This document shows positions 17,937-27,476 of a stretch of 64,000 nucleotides of DNA, piece by piece. The DNA lies in assembly GCA_963824095.1 (NCBI GenBank), contig CAWGNS010000009.1, positions 806,001-870,000 on the forward strand, read 5' to 3'. The notes beneath the pieces are model-generated. The model searched no databases. It worked only from the letters and a program-made list of their open reading frames with translations, and was not told where the DNA came from. The position numbers and the translations under genes are program-made. The stretch's first letter is position 1, and every line of letters starts with the position of its first letter. The stretch comes from JBBDWJ01 sp963824095. Its GTDB lineage: Bacteria > Acidobacteriota > Terriglobia > Bryobacterales > UBA6623.

Positions 17937-17947
17937 GTGAGATACTA
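17937..17947 (+). promoter_or_regulatory. Shared extended -10-like motif before the first GT-C gene
   Basis: GTGAGATACTA, 50 bases before the start codon. TGA-GATACT fits an extended -10 box (TGN plus a 4/6 match to TATAAT). The same block lies before the second GT-C gene (19946-19956) and, as GTGGGATACT, before the first sulfatase-like gene (21787-21796). Confidence 0.45.
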
Positions 17948-17996
17948 GGGTCTCCGCATTCCCGCTTCCGCTGGTCCCCTTCCGCTTTCACGACTG

Positions 17997-19694
17997 ATGC
18001 GTGTACGTCTGCTCGCCGAACTCACTCCGTTGCTGGCGGCGGCGCTGCTGGCCTACTTTTTCCCCAAGCTGCCTCAGCGGCTATGGGCGGTCCCCTCGCG
18101 GCTGCTGCGGCGGTTTTCGCGGACGCCGCGGCAAGCCATCGTCTGGTCCGCGGTGCTGTCGTTCGCGGTCTGCCCAATTTTTTCCTGGGTGCTGCCGCCG
18201 TCGCCGCACGTCCACGACGAGTTCAGCTACCTGCTTGCCGCCGATACTTTCGCGCACGCACGTCTGACGAACCCGACCTCCCCGCTGTGGCAAAGCTTTG
18301 AAACCTTCCACGTCATCCACACGCCGAGCTACCAGTCGAAATATCCTCCCGGACAAGCCCTGTTCCTGGCCGCCGGAGAGGTGCTGACCGGCCGGCCGAT
18401 CGTCGGCGTCTGGCTGAGCGTGGCCGCCGCGGCCGCCGCCGTCTGCTGGATGCTGCTGGCCTGGGCGCCGCCGCGCTGGGCCCTGTTCGGCGCCCTGCTG
18501 CCCGCATTTCGTTTTGGAACCCTGCCGTTGTGGGACCACACCTACTGGTTCGCCTACTGGGATGCCACGTTTTGGGGCGGAGCGGTGGCGATGGCCGGCG
18601 GCGCTTTGCTGTTCGGCGCGCTGCCGCGGCTGGGTAGGGCGCCGCGCCCACGCGACGCCGCCCTGTTTGCCGCGGGCCTGCTGGTGCTGGCCAACAGCCG
18701 GCCGTTTGAGGGGCTGGTGGTTGCGGCGCCGTGCGCGCTGCTGCTGTTGGGGTTCTGGATCCGGGATCGCCGCTGGCGCGTGGCCCCTGTTCGCGTGATT
18801 CTTGCCGGCGCCGGAGTTCTGGCCCTGGGAGCGCTCGCGATGGGGTACTACCAATACCGGGTGACCGGCGATCCGCTGCAAATGCCCTACCGCGTCTACC
18901 ACGAGCAGTACGATGTGATCCCGTTGTTCACGTTTCAGCCGCTGGGCCCGGCCAAGACCTACCGCTACGACGTATTCCAAGAATATTCCGACTGGACGCT
19001 GCCGCATTATTCGCGGCGGCGCAACGACGCGGGAGTCTTTCGCGGCCTCTCGAAGCAGGACGTGACCGACCAACTCTATTTTTTCTGGGGTCCGGCGTTG
19101 TGGGTTGCGTTGCCGTGGGTGTTGCTTCCGCCCCGCCGCGGCTGGGCCGGGTTCGCCGTTGGGATGATTCTGTGGCTGGTGATCGCCAGCACCTTTACTG
19201 TCCAGCCGCGGCTGCAGCCGCATTATCTGGCGCCTGTCGCCCCGGCTTTTATCTGGCTGGCGGTCGCGGGCGTGCGCCGGCTGCGGGCCGTCCGCCTGGG
19301 GCGGCGCCGCGTGGGGCGGGCCTTGGCGGAGGCGGCCGTGGCCGTTTCGCTGCTGTCGTTCAGCGCCGCCTGCGTGCTGCGGGCGCACTATGGCCCACGC
19401 TATCCAACGCCGCTGAGCGAATACCGCCCGCGAATCGCCCAACGGCTGGCGTCGACCCCGGGCGAGGACCTGGTCCTGGTGACTTATGGCCCCGAGCATC
19501 GCATGTTCGAGGAGTGGGTTTACAACGGCGCTGATCTCGAGAATGCGCCGATCCTCTGGGCGCGCGACGCGGGCCCGGCGATGAACCGGAAGCTGATCGA
19601 GCACTACGCCCGGCGGCGTGTCTGGCGCTTGTACGCCGATGAAACCCCGCCGCGCCTCGAGCCCTATGAGGCGGCGGAGGCAGGCTCACGCTGA
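17997..19694 (+). CDS. GT-C membrane glycosyltransferase-like protein, paralogue 1
   Basis: 565 residues with roughly ten hydrophobic segments. The first outer loop carries HVHDEFSYLLAADTFAH with D74-E75, placed like the acidic pair of ArnT/PMT (GT39/GT83) enzymes. KYPPGQ at 115-120 resembles the KPPL motif of that superfamily. These enzymes use polyprenyl-linked sugars on the outer face of the membrane. A conserved C-terminal soluble part (WVYNGADLENAPILWARD, LYADETPPRLEPY) is shared with the paralogues at 20019 and 32004 and is not familiar from ArnT. Substrate unknown. It heads a same-strand cluster with four sulfatase-like genes. Confidence 0.75.
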   Translation: MRVRLLAELTPLLAAALLAYFFPKLPQRLWAVPSRLLRRFSRTPRQAIVWSAVLSFAVCPIFSWVLPPSPHVHDEFSYLLAADTFAHARLTNPTSPLWQSFETFHVIHTPSYQSKYPPGQALFLAAGEVLTGRPIVGVWLSVAAAAAAVCWMLLAWAPPRWALFGALLPAFRFGTLPLWDHTYWFAYWDATFWGGAVAMAGGALLFGALPRLGRAPRPRDAALFAAGLLVLANSRPFEGLVVAAPCALLLLGFWIRDRRWRVAPVRVILAGAGVLALGALAMGYYQYRVTGDPLQMPYRVYHEQYDVIPLFTFQPLGPAKTYRYDVFQEYSDWTLPHYSRRRNDAGVFRGLSKQDVTDQLYFFWGPALWVALPWVLLPPRRGWAGFAVGMILWLVIASTFTVQPRLQPHYLAPVAPAFIWLAVAGVRRLRAVRLGRRRVGRALAEAAVAVSLLSFSAACVLRAHYGPRYPTPLSEYRPRIAQRLASTPGEDLVLVTYGPEHRMFEEWVYNGADLENAPILWARDAGPAMNRKLIEHYARRRVWRLYADETPPRLEPYEAAEAGSR

Positions 19695-19737
19695 TTGCGG
19701 TGGCCACTTGGGGGCGGGTGACGGCCCCTGCCGCTCG

Positions 19738-19880
19738 CGCTGCTTCTGTGCCACTCCGGCCCGCAGGCTTCCGCCAGCGGCTCTGGTTTTTCGCTTCGTG
19801 GCAGTTGATCTGTCCCCAAGGGGCGATAACGGTTTGGATTGAGGCAACAGAGCCGCACCCGGGAGGGTGCGGGCTGCCGG
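19738..19880. repeat. AACAGAGCCGC-family arms, inside-out arrangement
   Basis: GGCCCGCAGGCTTCCGCC then AGCGGCTCTG at 19758-19786, facing AACAGAGCCGCACCCG at about 19845-19861. The arms are those of the 552-723 element but in reversed order. It lies in the 324-base gap between the first two GT-C genes. Confidence 0.6.
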
Positions 19881-19945
19881 TAACAGCGGCAAGCTATTCG
19901 CGACCAGACACGCACCTGGTAACAGATCCCTCCCCCCACGCGAGC

Positions 19946-19956
19946 GTGAGATACTA
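19946..19956 (+). promoter_or_regulatory. Shared extended -10-like motif before the second GT-C gene
   Basis: GTGAGATACTA, 63 bases before the start codon, identical to 17937-17947. Similarity to the first copy continues loosely to the start codon (CTGATG...ACGTCTGCT), so promoter and gene were probably duplicated together. Confidence 0.45.
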
Positions 19957-20018
19957 TACTTTCCACGCTACCCGCTCCCCCCTGGTATTTTTCCGAAGCG
20001 ACAATCCGGCTTGGCCTG

Positions 20019-21734
20019 ATGAGTCTACGTCTGCTTGCAGAACTCGCGCCGCCGCTGGCCGTGGCGCTTGCCGCCGCCGGGTGGCTCCCGCGCCGGCCGG
20101 GCCTGTGGGCCTTGCCCAGCCGCGTGCTGCGGTCCCTCGCGCGGACCCCGCGGCAGGCCATGCTGTGGTCCGCCGTTCTGTCCTTCGCCGTTTGCCCGAT
20201 CTTCTCGTGGGTGCGCCCGCCCGTGCCCGAGGTCCACGACGAGTTCAGCTACCTGCTGGCTGCCGATACCTTCGCGCACGGCCGTCTCACCAACCCGACG
20301 CCCCCTTTGTGGCAGCACTTCGAGTCGTTCCACATCAACCTGCGCCCCACCTATCAATCGAAATACCCGCCGGGGCAGGGACTGTTTCTGGCAGCGGGCC
20401 AGGTGCTCACCGGCCGTCCGATCGTCGGCGTCTGGCTCAGCGTGGCCGCTGCGGCCGCCGCCATCTGCTGGATGCTGCTGGCCTGGATGCCGCCGCGCTG
20501 GGCGTTGTTCGGGGCGCTGCTGCCCGCCTTCCGTTTCGGGACCCTGCCGGTTTGGGATAAGTACTTCTGGTTCGCGTACTGGAAGACCACATTCTGGGGC
20601 GGAGCGGTTGCCATGGCCGGCGGGGCATTGCTGTTTGGCGCCATGGTGCGTCTGATGCGCCGGCCGCGGCCAGGGGACGCCGCCGCGCTCGGGCTCGGTC
20701 TGATCGTTCTCGCCAATACGCGGCCGTATGAGGGGTTGGCGGTGTCGCTGCCCGTGGCGGCCGTGCTGGCGGCCTGGGCCGTGACGCAGCGCCGTTCGTG
20801 GAAAACGCTGGCGTTGCAGGTCGCCGCGCCGGCGGGCGCTGTCCTGGCGCTCGGCGCGCTCGCGATGGGTTACTACAACTACCGCGGAACGGGCGACCCG
20901 CTCAAAATGCCCTACCTGGCTCACGCCGAACAATACGAAGTCGCCCCGCTGTTCATTTTTCAGTCCCCCAGGCCGGATAAGACCTACAACCACAGCGTGT
21001 TTCGAGACTACCAGTACGGGTTCATGATGCGGGGCTATGAGGAAAAGAAGTCCGGCTTCTATATCCCCGAGGAGAACCTGGTGCTGGCGGTCGCTTTCTT
21101 TTGGGGGTATGCGCTTTGGCCGGCCCTGCTCTGCCTGCCGCTCCGGTGGACGCGTTGGACCACCTTCGCCGTGGGTGTGAGCGCTTTCACGGTCACGGCC
21201 AACGCGTTGAGTTCGAGCGAGCGGCTGCACTTGCACTACCTGGCGCCGGTCGCGCCGCTATTTGTTTTCCTGGCGGTTACGGGCGTGCGCCAGTTGCGCG
21301 TGCTACGCGTCGGGCGGCATCGCCGGACAGGGGGCCGCATCGGAAGCCATCGCGCCGGGCGGGCGCTGGCCGAGGCGACCATCGCCGTCTGCCTGCTGTC
21401 GTTCACCGCAGCCTGCGTGTTGCGAGCGCGGCGCGGGCCGCAACCGACACCCGTCAGCCACTATCGCCCGCTGCTCAGCGCCCAACTGCGAGGCACTGCC
21501 GGCAAGGACCTGGTGATCGTAACGTACGGCCCCAGCCACGCGATGCTGGAAGAATGGGTCTATAACGGCGCCGATCTCGAAAATGCGCCGATCCTGTGGG
21601 CGCGCGACATGGGCGCGGCGAAAAACCGCGAGCTGCTGGAGCACTATGCCAACCGGCATATCTGGCGCTTATACGCGGATGAGCAGCCACCGCGGCTGGA
21701 GCCATACGACCCGCTTTCGCGGAGGAACGAGTAG
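20019..21734 (+). CDS. GT-C membrane glycosyltransferase-like protein, paralogue 2
   Basis: 571 residues, closely similar along its length to the protein at 17997. It keeps VHDEFSYLLAADTFAHG with D74-E75, the YQSKYPPGQG loop, about ten membrane helices and the C-terminal block (EEWVYNGADLENAPILWARD, LYADEQPPRLEPY). Expected to transfer a sugar from a lipid carrier on the periplasmic side. It has diverged most in the middle loop (residues about 290-370), which in GT-C enzymes shapes the acceptor site, so it may use a different acceptor. It is followed 106 bases later by the first sulfatase-like gene. Confidence 0.75.
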   Translation: MSLRLLAELAPPLAVALAAAGWLPRRPGLWALPSRVLRSLARTPRQAMLWSAVLSFAVCPIFSWVRPPVPEVHDEFSYLLAADTFAHGRLTNPTPPLWQHFESFHINLRPTYQSKYPPGQGLFLAAGQVLTGRPIVGVWLSVAAAAAAICWMLLAWMPPRWALFGALLPAFRFGTLPVWDKYFWFAYWKTTFWGGAVAMAGGALLFGAMVRLMRRPRPGDAAALGLGLIVLANTRPYEGLAVSLPVAAVLAAWAVTQRRSWKTLALQVAAPAGAVLALGALAMGYYNYRGTGDPLKMPYLAHAEQYEVAPLFIFQSPRPDKTYNHSVFRDYQYGFMMRGYEEKKSGFYIPEENLVLAVAFFWGYALWPALLCLPLRWTRWTTFAVGVSAFTVTANALSSSERLHLHYLAPVAPLFVFLAVTGVRQLRVLRVGRHRRTGGRIGSHRAGRALAEATIAVCLLSFTAACVLRARRGPQPTPVSHYRPLLSAQLRGTAGKDLVIVTYGPSHAMLEEWVYNGADLENAPILWARDMGAAKNRELLEHYANRHIWRLYADEQPPRLEPYDPLSRRNE

Positions 21735-21786
21735 CCTCAGAGTATGCACCCGTACGGAGGTTGAGGTAGGAATCCGGCCCCTCGCC

Positions 21787-21796
21787 GTGGGATACT
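21787..21796 (+). promoter_or_regulatory. Shared extended -10-like motif before the first sulfatase-like gene
   Basis: GTGGGATACT, 45 bases before the start codon; one base different from the motif before the two GT-C genes. This suggests common regulation of the first three genes of the cluster. Confidence 0.4.
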
Positions 21797-21840
21797 GAAA
21801 ACCTCCACGGCGTCAATCCGCTCCGCCTGCTTTCCCTCAT

Positions 21841-24030
21841 ATGCAGTCGTCGCATTCTGTGTCTCTTGCGGAAGCATTTGCCGAAGCGCTTGGTCTCGGC
21901 TGTTCGTTTGGCCTGCTGCACGCGATCGTCGAATCCACTCTGCTGGGTTTGAACGGCATCCGGCCCACCGCGGTCGACCTCGCCATCCTCGCGATGGTGA
22001 CGGTAGGCGCCGGCGCGGTGCTGGCCGCCCTGGTGACGCTTGCCGCGCTGGCTCCGCCGCTTGGCGCGATCGCCTTGCGGGGGACGTTGGCGTGGCGGGG
22101 CGCCGCCTGGACCATGCTGGCGGTCTGCTACCTGCTGGTCTTTCTGAAGATCGTTTCCTACTCGTCGGGTTGGGGCAGCGCCTTGCTGTGGGCGCTTCCA
22201 GGGGCCGCGGCGTTGGGGTTGGCGTGTTGGGCGGTATTTCGAAAAGGGCAGCGGGCGTTGACGGTGCTCTGCGCTTCGGCGCTGCTTTCCACCGTGTTGT
22301 GCTCGCTACAACTGGCGCAGGTGGACTGGGGCCACCAGCCTACAGCGCCGCGAGTCTTCGCGGTACGGCTGCTGATCCCGGTTGTTTTGTGTCTGTTGCT
22401 GCTGGCTGTGGCGGCGAAGACGACTTCGGGGCGGCGCCCGTTCGAATCGATGACGCGCGGCTTGGGGGTGCTGGCTATCGCCGTTGCGCTGTGGGCGGGT
22501 TTTTGGGCTAACCTCGATTCCGACTCGCCTCTGCAGGGCTTTCTCGATGGCTCTGCCGCCGCCGCGAGCGTTCCCGCCGCGAATGGCGCTTCGCGACCCA
22601 ACATCGTGCTGATCGTGCTCGACACGGTGCGCGCCGATCACCTCGACCTTTTCGGCTACCGGCGCGAGACAATGCCGAACCTGCGGCGCTTCGCACTGGA
22701 GCAGGCGCAGTTCCACACCCGCACGTTTTCGAGCGGGTCGTGGACGCTGCCCTCGCACGCTTCGATGTTTACGGGGCTGTACCCCTCCGCCCACGGCGGG
22801 CACTACCCCTTCGTCAGCGACGCCAAGCCGGATTACCTGGCTTATTCCATCCGCGACGACGTGACGACGCTCGCCGAATTTCTCAGCCGCTTCGGCTACC
22901 AGACGGCGGGCATCGCCGCCAACTTCGGAATGCTGTCGCAGTTCGGGTTCGAGCGCGGCTTTCAGAACTACACGGTCGCGCCCGGAGCCGCCTATTTCGC
23001 GCCGCGGCTGCTGTGGCTCTACCGCGCTCACTTGCGGCTGTGGTCGCCGGGGGAATTCCTGCAGCGCGAGCTGCCAGGCGCGATTCAGGTCCGCAGCCGA
23101 CTGTTCAGCGTGCGGGAGCCGCCCTACCGCCGCGCCTGGGAAATCGATACCCTCGCGCGGCAATGGCTGCGGCGGCACGGCGGCGGCCCGTTTTTCCTGT
23201 TCCTGAACTACATGGACGCCCACGACCCCTACCTGCCGCCCGCCGAGGACGACGAGCGCTTCGTGAAGCGGCCTCCCGGCGAGGATTGGGTCGGCTTTCC
23301 CACCGAGCGCTACTTCGCCTCGATCCGCGGCGACGACAAGTTCAGCCCCGAAGAAATCGAGTTCATGCAAGGGCAGTATGACGCCGGGCTGGTTTCGTTG
23401 GACCGCGAGCTGGGACGCTTGCTGGACGAGCTGAAACGCGGCGGCTACTTCGACAACACCTTGCTGTTGATCACCAGCGACCACGGCGAGGCCTTTTTCG
23501 AGCACGGCTTCCCCGAGCATGGCAACTCGCTCTACCAGCCGGAGATCGACAGCTTCCTGGTGATCAAAGCGCCGCCTTCTTTGGGGCCCATTCAGCCATC
23601 GCCGCTGATGCAATCGGTCGACCTGTTTCCGACGATCGCGGAGGTGTTGCACGAGCCGCTTCCCGGACCGACCCAGGGGGTGGCGTGGGGAAAGGGCCGC
23701 GATCACGTGCTCTCGGAAATGTTCTGCAAGACCTGCGGCGCGGAGGTCCAGAGCGCCTTCGCGTGGCCCGAGCAGTTTCGCCGCGACCTGGTAGCGGTCA
23801 CCATCGGGAACCTGAAGCTGATTCGCTCCACCCACGGCCCCGACGAGGTTTACGACCTCTCGACCGACCCCGCCGAGCGGCAGCCGCTGCCCAACCCCGA
23901 CCCGGCGTTCCTGCGGCGCGCCGAAGAAGTCATCGCCGAGCGCAACAAGGGCCTCGTGAAAGGTCTGACGGAGCATCCGCACGACAAGCAGCTGATGGAA
24001 AAGCTCCGCAGCCTGGGATATGTGCAATAG
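21841..24030 (+). CDS. Membrane-anchored sulfatase-like (alkaline phosphatase superfamily) protein, paralogue 1
   Basis: 729 residues. About five or six membrane helices fill residues 15-225, then an outer catalytic domain starts at RPNIVLIVLDTVRADHLDLF (metal ligand D261). The nucleophile region is SWTLPSHASMFTGLYP: aligned to the sulfatase signature C/S-x-P-x-R it reads T302-L-P304-S-H306, so no formylglycine can form and Thr is the likely nucleophile, as in lipid phosphotransferases such as EptA and LtaS. Later metal ligands lie in TSDHGEAFFEHGF. A FCKTCG pair and the ending LRSLGYVQ are family features. Probable role: phosphoryl transfer or hydrolysis on a surface lipid or glycan; inferred. 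Confidence 0.8.
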   Translation: MQSSHSVSLAEAFAEALGLGCSFGLLHAIVESTLLGLNGIRPTAVDLAILAMVTVGAGAVLAALVTLAALAPPLGAIALRGTLAWRGAAWTMLAVCYLLVFLKIVSYSSGWGSALLWALPGAAALGLACWAVFRKGQRALTVLCASALLSTVLCSLQLAQVDWGHQPTAPRVFAVRLLIPVVLCLLLLAVAAKTTSGRRPFESMTRGLGVLAIAVALWAGFWANLDSDSPLQGFLDGSAAAASVPAANGASRPNIVLIVLDTVRADHLDLFGYRRETMPNLRRFALEQAQFHTRTFSSGSWTLPSHASMFTGLYPSAHGGHYPFVSDAKPDYLAYSIRDDVTTLAEFLSRFGYQTAGIAANFGMLSQFGFERGFQNYTVAPGAAYFAPRLLWLYRAHLRLWSPGEFLQRELPGAIQVRSRLFSVREPPYRRAWEIDTLARQWLRRHGGGPFFLFLNYMDAHDPYLPPAEDDERFVKRPPGEDWVGFPTERYFASIRGDDKFSPEEIEFMQGQYDAGLVSLDRELGRLLDELKRGGYFDNTLLLITSDHGEAFFEHGFPEHGNSLYQPEIDSFLVIKAPPSLGPIQPSPLMQSVDLFPTIAEVLHEPLPGPTQGVAWGKGRDHVLSEMFCKTCGAEVQSAFAWPEQFRRDLVAVTIGNLKLIRSTHGPDEVYDLSTDPAERQPLPNPDPAFLRRAEEVIAERNKGLVKGLTEHPHDKQLMEKLRSLGYVQ

Positions 24031-24100
24031 TGGAATTTTCCCGGGCGTTCGGATTGGATGAAATCGCAAACGTTTCTAGCCAGGCGGTAGTCTCAAACAT

Positions 24101-26278
24101 ATGTCGAATACACGGCTCTCCCTGGCGTTTATCGCGGGCGTTTTCAACGAAGCGCTTGGCCTCGGCTGTACGATCGGTCTGCTGCACGCGATGGCTGAGA
24201 CAACGCTGTTGGGCCTGGATGGCATTCGGCCGACCCCTATGGATCTGGCCATTTTTGTGGTTTTGTACTGCGGAGCCGGCGTCGTCGTGGCAGGGGTGGT
24301 CGCCCTCGCTGCCCTGGCGCCACCTCTGCAGACGATTCTCGGTGCCGGCAAGAGACCGCTGAGTTTCCGGCGCACGGTCTGGACCATCCTCGTTTGCATC
24401 TACACGCTAGTTTTTTTGCGAATCGTCTACTACTGGTCGGGTTGGGGGGTTGTGCTATGGCTTCTCGCAGCGGCTCCGTCCCTGGTAGTCGCATCCTTGG
24501 CGGTCAACCAAAAAGGGCATCGGACTGTCGTAGTGATCTACGGTACGGCCTTGATTGCCGCTACGCTCTGTGCGCTGCAACTAATCCACGCGGGCTGGGA
24601 CCAGGAACCTCCGGTTTCCTGGTCCCTCGCGATAAGTTTGCTGGTCCCGGTGGGAATCTGCCTCGTGGCGCTGAGGGTTGTCAAGCAGAGGGCCGCATCC
24701 GACTCCCGATTCGAATCTATGCCGCACGCATTCAGAACCCTCGCGGTGCTAGTGGTAGTGTGGGCTGGCGTGTGGGGCGTCTCCGATGCTTACGGGTCGC
24801 TGGGGCGGCCTGGGCGCGGAACCCCAGCGACGACAGGCGCGGCGCGTCCCAATTTCCTGCTGATCGTGCTCGATACTGTTCGCGCGGACCATCTGGATCT
24901 CTTCGGCTACAAACGAGAGACGATGCCCCACCTGCGCCAGTTTGCCAGGGAAGAATGTCAGTTCGCCGCCCCGATATTCACGACCGCTTCCTGGACCGTA
25001 CCTTCGCACGCTTCCATGTTTACCGGTCTCTACTCTTCCGTCCATGGGGCACATCAGCCGTTCGTCCACGACACCAAGACGAAAACGCTGGCTTATCGTT
25101 TGCGCGACGATAAGATCACTCTCGCTGAGCGGTTGGGGAATCTCGGGTATCAAACCGCAGGTATCGTGGGCAACTTCGGGGCGCTTTCCGCGTTCGGTTT
25201 ACCACGTGGCTTCGCTTACTATGACGCGGCGGCCGGGCCGGCGGGACGTGCGCCGGGGTTGTTATGGCTCCATCGGTTTGATGCCAGCCCTTTCCCTGCG
25301 GTGGGCCAGCTCATTCCTCGTTGGCTGCCGGATGCACTGCAATCGAACAGTGTGCTTTTCAGCCTGCGTGAGCCGCCATACCGGCGGGCAAGTGCAATCA
25401 CCGATCGAGCTGAACAGTGGCTGGAACACAACGGAGGACGACCCTTCTTTCTTTTCCTGAACTATTTCGATGCCCATTTTCCGTATCTTCCCCTATCCGA
25501 GGACGGCGAACGTTTCGCAGCCAGGCCTGAAGGCGAGGAGTGGCGTGGCTTCCCGACGGAACGCTATCTCGATCGGCGGCGGCAAAGGGGTGAGTTCAAT
25601 GACAGAGAAAAGGCATTCCTCATCGGACAGTATGATTCCGAGCTGCGTGGGATCGACCGGCAGTTCGACCGGCTCATTTCCTATTTAAGAGAATCGGGGC
25701 TTTTGGAGAATACGGTCATCTTCGTCACGGCCGACCACGGGGAATCGCAATTTGAGCACGGTCTGATCGACCATGGCAATGCGCTCTATCAAACCGAGAT
25801 CGGTGGTTTCCTGCTGGTGAGTGTACCTGGTTCACTGCGGCCGATCGAACCTTCGCCGTTAATGCAGTTTGTGGACTTCGTTCCGACGATTCTGGCCATC
25901 CTCGGCGAGCGGATGCCGCACGATATTCAGGGCTCGCCGTGGGGGGAGGGGCGCGACTACGCCCTTTCCGAGGTCTTCTGCAAGCCGGGTGCGTTGCGGC
26001 AACCAGACCAATGGCCCGACTTCTTCCGGCGCGATCGCCTCGCAGTGGTGATCGACGGACAAAAACTGATCCGTTCCACGCCCGGCGGGGATGAGGTCTT
26101 CGATTTGAAGGCCGACCCTGGCGAGCAGAACCCGCTTGCTCGGCCTGACCCGGACTTTCTACGCCGTGCGGAGGAGGTTATCGCTAACCGCAACAAACGG
26201 TTGGCCAAGGACTTGTCAGAAAATCCCGACAATCCGGCTCTTCTCGAAAAGCTCCCCAGCCTGGGATACGTTCGCTAG
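24101..26278 (+). CDS. Membrane-anchored sulfatase-like protein, paralogue 2
   Basis: 725 residues with the same layout: membrane part at about 15-225, metal ligand D258 in LIVLDTVRADHLDLF, nucleophile segment SWTVPSHASMFTGLYS with T299-V-P301-S-H, and VTADHGESQFEHGLIDHG for the second metal site. It differs from its neighbours in two ways: the otherwise conserved FCxxCG pair is FCKPGA, losing the second Cys, and its DNA reads visibly less GC-rich than the flanking copies, hinting at an older or separate origin. It begins 70 bases after paralogue 1 and ends 78 bases before the IS630 insertion. Confidence 0.8.
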   Translation: MSNTRLSLAFIAGVFNEALGLGCTIGLLHAMAETTLLGLDGIRPTPMDLAIFVVLYCGAGVVVAGVVALAALAPPLQTILGAGKRPLSFRRTVWTILVCIYTLVFLRIVYYWSGWGVVLWLLAAAPSLVVASLAVNQKGHRTVVVIYGTALIAATLCALQLIHAGWDQEPPVSWSLAISLLVPVGICLVALRVVKQRAASDSRFESMPHAFRTLAVLVVVWAGVWGVSDAYGSLGRPGRGTPATTGAARPNFLLIVLDTVRADHLDLFGYKRETMPHLRQFAREECQFAAPIFTTASWTVPSHASMFTGLYSSVHGAHQPFVHDTKTKTLAYRLRDDKITLAERLGNLGYQTAGIVGNFGALSAFGLPRGFAYYDAAAGPAGRAPGLLWLHRFDASPFPAVGQLIPRWLPDALQSNSVLFSLREPPYRRASAITDRAEQWLEHNGGRPFFLFLNYFDAHFPYLPLSEDGERFAARPEGEEWRGFPTERYLDRRRQRGEFNDREKAFLIGQYDSELRGIDRQFDRLISYLRESGLLENTVIFVTADHGESQFEHGLIDHGNALYQTEIGGFLLVSVPGSLRPIEPSPLMQFVDFVPTILAILGERMPHDIQGSPWGEGRDYALSEVFCKPGALRQPDQWPDFFRRDRLAVVIDGQKLIRSTPGGDEVFDLKADPGEQNPLARPDPDFLRRAEEVIANRNKRLAKDLSENPDNPALLEKLPSLGYVR

Positions 26279-26356
26279 TATGTCCTGCCCGGAGATCGCC
26301 GCCGCGCTAATCCGCAATGAACTCAGCCATCAGCTGAGGGAAGAGATGTGGGGCTA

Positions 26357-27476
26357 GTGGACTGTCCTGAAGAAAGTTTAGGCATGGCGGATACGTCGTG
26401 AGGGATTGGAGTATTCCAACGGAAAGGTTGAGCGGCCTTGGAATAGGCATTGATGTAGCGGCGCAGTTTGCGGGCTAGATCAGCGACTCATGTGAATATG
26501 CCGCGGGGAATGACGTCGCGCTGCAGTTTCGAGAACCACAGTTCGACTTGGTTGAGCCAGGAAGAGTAGGTAGGCGTGAAGTGCAGTTGTACGTTGGCAT
26601 GCCGCTCGAGAAACGCTGCCACCCGCTGGGTCTTGTGGGCGGAGAGGTTATCGAGAATGATATGGATCTCGGCGTCCGGTTCGCAGTGGGCCACGACCTC
26701 TCCTAAGAATTCAACAAGGTCTTGGCGGGTATGCCGTGCCGCCGTCTTGCCATGAACCTGTCCGGATCTGGTGTTCAACGCCGCGTACAGGGAAAGCGTG
26801 CCGTTGCGCTTGTACTCGAAACCATGCCGTTCGGCGCGGCCCGGCGACAGCGGCAGCACCCGGTCGCGGCGATCGAGGGCCTGAATCGCCGTCTTTTCAT
26901 CGACACAAAACACGGCGGCATGACGGGGCGGATCGAGATAGAGGCCAATGATGTCGGCAGCCTTGCGTTCGAAGTCGGGATCGTTGGAGGCCATGTAGCG
27001 ATCGAGCCGATGGGGCTTGAGATCGGCTTCTTGCCAGACCCGGTGGACGAGCGTCTTGCTGACGCCGAGATGTTGGGCGAGTTTGCGACAGGACCAGTGG
27101 GTGGAGCCGTCGGTGGGCTTGCGCCGCGTGGCGTCAAGGATGCGGGCCCGCAGGCGCGCGGTGAGTTTTCTGAGGTGGTTGTCCCGGACGGTGCGTCTCC
27201 AAGCCATCGAGTCCCTGTTGGAGGAAGCGCTGCTTCCACTTGCCAATGGTCGGTGTGGAGGTATCCAGTTTATCGGCGATAGCCTGGTAGGACAAGCCGT
27301 CGGCCAACAGCAACAGGATTTTGGCCCGCAGCACGAAACCAGCGGGCAGCGACTGCGAGCGGGCGACCTCTTCGATCTCAGTTCGCTGCAGGGACGTTAG
27401 AACAAGCGGTTCGCCTTGAAAGGGCATACCTTCAAGGCGTTTGTTGGATGTATAAAGTTACTCCGGGACAGTCCAC
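26357..27476 (-). mobile_element. IS630-family insertion sequence, degenerate
   Basis: A 1120-bp element flanked by TA on both sides (26355-26356 and 27477-27478), the target duplication typical of IS630/Tc1. The ends are imperfect inverted repeats: GTGGACTGTCCTGAAGAAAG on the left, GTGGACTGTCCCGGAGTAAC on the right in reverse complement. It carries a transposase reading frame broken by a +1 shift and a premature TGA. It lies between sulfatase-like paralogues 2 and 3 and does not split either coding part. Confidence 0.88.
26401..27427 (-). pseudogene. IS630 transposase, broken frame
   Basis: The N-terminal part (27427 to about 27170) encodes a helix-turn-helix domain (LSYQAIADKLDTSTPTIGKW). 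After GLDGLETHRPGQPP the homology moves by +1 into the frame with LRARILDATRRKPTDGSTHW and the DDE catalytic domain: Asp in FCVDEKTAIQALDR, Asp in IILDNLSAHKT, Glu in WLNQVELWFS. That frame meets TGA at 26488 after RGIFT, yet clear homology continues beyond it (VADLARKLRRYINAYSKAAQ). The shift could be programmed as in some IS630 elements, but the internal stop removes the last 25 or so residues, so the copy is probably inactive. Confidence 0.8.

Noticed and set aside
18081..21236. Long minus-strand frames opposite the GT-C genes
   Set aside because: They mirror the coding strand's codon pattern, are rich in Arg, Gln and Pro, and have no domain; the plus-strand membrane proteins explain the sequence.
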